This document shows, piece by piece, positions 62,787-64,000 of a stretch of 64,000 nucleotides of DNA. Every line of letters begins with the position of its first letter. Positions within the stretch are counted from its first letter, which is position 1. The notes beneath the pieces were generated by a model. The model had not been told where the DNA came from. It did not search any database and saw only the letters and a list, made by a program, of their open reading frames with translations. This stretch comes from CAYJAZ01 sp964368455 (GTDB lineage: Bacteria > Desulfobacterota > Desulfovibrionia > Desulfovibrionales > Desulfovibrionaceae): assembly GCA_964368455.1 (NCBI GenBank), contig CAYJAZ010000010.1, positions 23,583-87,582 of the forward strand, in the 5' to 3' direction. The translations under genes and the position numbers were made by a program.

Positions 62787-63938
62787 ATGAAAATTACAGA
62801 TCTTAAAACCTACTTTTGTAATGGTGGTTCAAGAAGGACTTGGGTCTTTTTAGAAGTAGAAACTGATCAAGGCATTGTTGGCTTGGGCGACATCACCTTT
62901 GAAGGTTTTGAAGGCACTATGCCAACTTTAGTTGAAGACTTTAAACGTGTTGTTATTGGTGAAAACCCAATGCAAGTTGAAAAATTATGGGACGAAGTGT
63001 ACCGTAAGAAGTATTGGCGTCAAGATATGCTACTTGGAACTGTTTTGAGTGGTATTGAAATGGCTTGTTGGGATATTAAAGGTAAGGCTTTAGGCGTGCC
63101 TTGTTACGAACTTTTCGGTGGTGCTGTACGTGATAAAATTGAATGTTACGGTAACTATTGGTTCATGCAAAAAACTATGGGTGCAACAACTGTTTCAGAT
63201 TATGCTGAAAGTGCTGCTAGAGCGGTTGAACAAGGTTGGACAGCTCTTAAGTGGAGCCCATTTGGTTATGCTTCTGGTTATTATCAAAATCCAAAAGACG
63301 AAACAACAGCTGTTGAATGTGTTAAAAGAGTACGTGAAGCTGTTGGCCCAGATGTCAGACTACTTGTTGATGCTCACGGTAGATTCAATCTTCCACAAGC
63401 AAAACGTTTAGCAAAACGTTTTGAACCATACGATCTCTTCTTCTTTGAAGAACCAATTGGGCCAGAAAGCATTCAAGCTTATGTTGAATTGAAAAATTCA
63501 ACTTCAACTCCAATTGCTACAGGCGAACGTTTATGGGCTCGTTATCAATTCAGAGATCTTCTTGCAGCTTATGCTTGTGATTATATCCAACCAGACGTTA
63601 TCCACACAGGTGGTATGATGGAAACAAGAAAGATCGCACAAATGGCTGAAGCTTACTTTATTCCTGTTGTTCCACATAACCCATTAAGCCCAGTTGGAAC
63701 TTGTGCAAGCGTTCACGTTTCTGCAACAATTCCTAACTTCCAGCTTCTTGAATATATTCCAGTTCCTGAAAGAGATGAAATACTTATGGAACCATACGTA
63801 CCAGTTAATGGCTTCTTTGAATTACCAACAAAGCCAGGTCTTGGTATTGAATTGAACCATAAAGAAATCAAAAAATATCCTTATGGCCCAACAGAGTTAG
63901 ATCACTTCTTACCTGTTCGTGAAATTATCAATAAATAA
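62787..63938 (+). CDS. enolase-superfamily acid sugar dehydratase, copy 2 (protein identical to copy 1)
   Basis: Encodes the same 383 residues as the gene at 51828, including the D195/E221/E247 metal site and H197/H297. At the DNA level the only differences seen are a handful of silent changes in the first 120 nt and the last 30 nt; the roughly 950 nt between appear identical. It has its own promoter and palindromic operator and probably heads another operon beyond the window edge. The two copies bracket the 10 kb cluster 2. Confidence 0.9.
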   Translation: MKITDLKTYFCNGGSRRTWVFLEVETDQGIVGLGDITFEGFEGTMPTLVEDFKRVVIGENPMQVEKLWDEVYRKKYWRQDMLLGTVLSGIEMACWDIKGKALGVPCYELFGGAVRDKIECYGNYWFMQKTMGATTVSDYAESAARAVEQGWTALKWSPFGYASGYYQNPKDETTAVECVKRVREAVGPDVRLLVDAHGRFNLPQAKRLAKRFEPYDLFFFEEPIGPESIQAYVELKNSTSTPIATGERLWARYQFRDLLAAYACDYIQPDVIHTGGMMETRKIAQMAEAYFIPVVPHNPLSPVGTCASVHVSATIPNFQLLEYIPVPERDEILMEPYVPVNGFFELPTKPGLGIELNHKEIKKYPYGPTELDHFLPVREIINK

Positions 63939-64000
63939 TTTCTTACCTGTTCGTGAAATTATTAATAAATAATTTCTTGCCTGTTCGTGAAATTATCAAT
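63906..64000 (+). repeat. 34-bp tandem repeat (3 units, runs off the window) at the end of dehydratase copy 2
   Basis: Units start at 63906, 63940 and 63974, same 34-nt period and sequence as at copy 1, with single-base variants (TTCTTACC or TTCTTGCC; ATTAATAAATAA or ATCAATAAATAA). The third unit is cut by the window edge, so the true copy number is unknown. Confidence 0.9.

Overview
This 64 kb window is an AT-rich chromosomal segment from a Gram-negative anaerobe. It carries a TonB-dependent outer-membrane receptor, a heptosyltransferase-type GT9 enzyme and several signal-peptide proteins. It also has two four-subunit 2-oxoacid:ferredoxin oxidoreductases with two different ATP-conserving acyl-CoA exits. 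The gene content fits a Desulfovibrionaceae-like member of the Desulfobacterota, but that placement is an inference from gene content and style, not from a marker gene comparison.

Layout. 1-9 kb holds housekeeping genes: a left-truncated NAD-dependent DNA ligase (ligA, minus), dnaA (plus), a roughly 590 bp composite inverted repeat, and a minus-strand operon GT9 glycosyltransferase - CgeB-like glycosyltransferase - tilS - moaA. 9-14.4 kb holds a GAF/sigma-54 activator, an NhaC-type antiporter, and a convergent two-gene unit (aldose-epimerase-like DUF4432 protein plus a LarA-like nickel racemase homologue). A tRNA-Leu(UAG) follows. 15-26 kb is catabolic cluster 1: 2-oxoacid:ferredoxin oxidoreductase (delta, alpha, beta, gamma), ADP-forming acyl-CoA synthetase, MFS transporter, GlcD-like flavoprotein, GlcF-like iron-sulfur protein and an IclR regulator. 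It reads as uptake of a 2-hydroxyacid, oxidation to the 2-oxoacid, decarboxylation to acyl-CoA, then ATP.

26-41 kb looks like a peptide or protein acquisition locus: a cytoplasmic PreP-like M16 protease diverges from a secreted PqqL/FusC-like M16 protease, which is followed by yejA-yejB-yejE-yejF (peptide ABC importer) and a TonB-dependent receptor. cinA follows. 42.6-50.4 kb is a run of exported proteins of mostly unknown function (beta-helix, ankyrin, FG-GAP-like, TPM domain), one of them broken by a frameshift.

50.6-64 kb is catabolic cluster 2: an IclR regulator diverging from an enolase-superfamily acid dehydratase, a LarA-like protein, a TctCAB tripartite tricarboxylate transporter, phosphotransbutyrylase, butyrate kinase, a second delta/alpha/beta/gamma 2-oxoacid:ferredoxin oxidoreductase and a Dabb-domain protein. 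A second dehydratase gene encoding the identical protein closes the window. The set suggests that an imported (poly)hydroxy acid is epimerised and dehydrated to a 2-oxoacid, oxidatively decarboxylated to an acyl-CoA and turned into ATP through acyl phosphate, with no aldolase or sugar-acid kinase present. A shared palindromic motif at both dehydratase promoters and upstream of the IclR gene points to direct IclR control.
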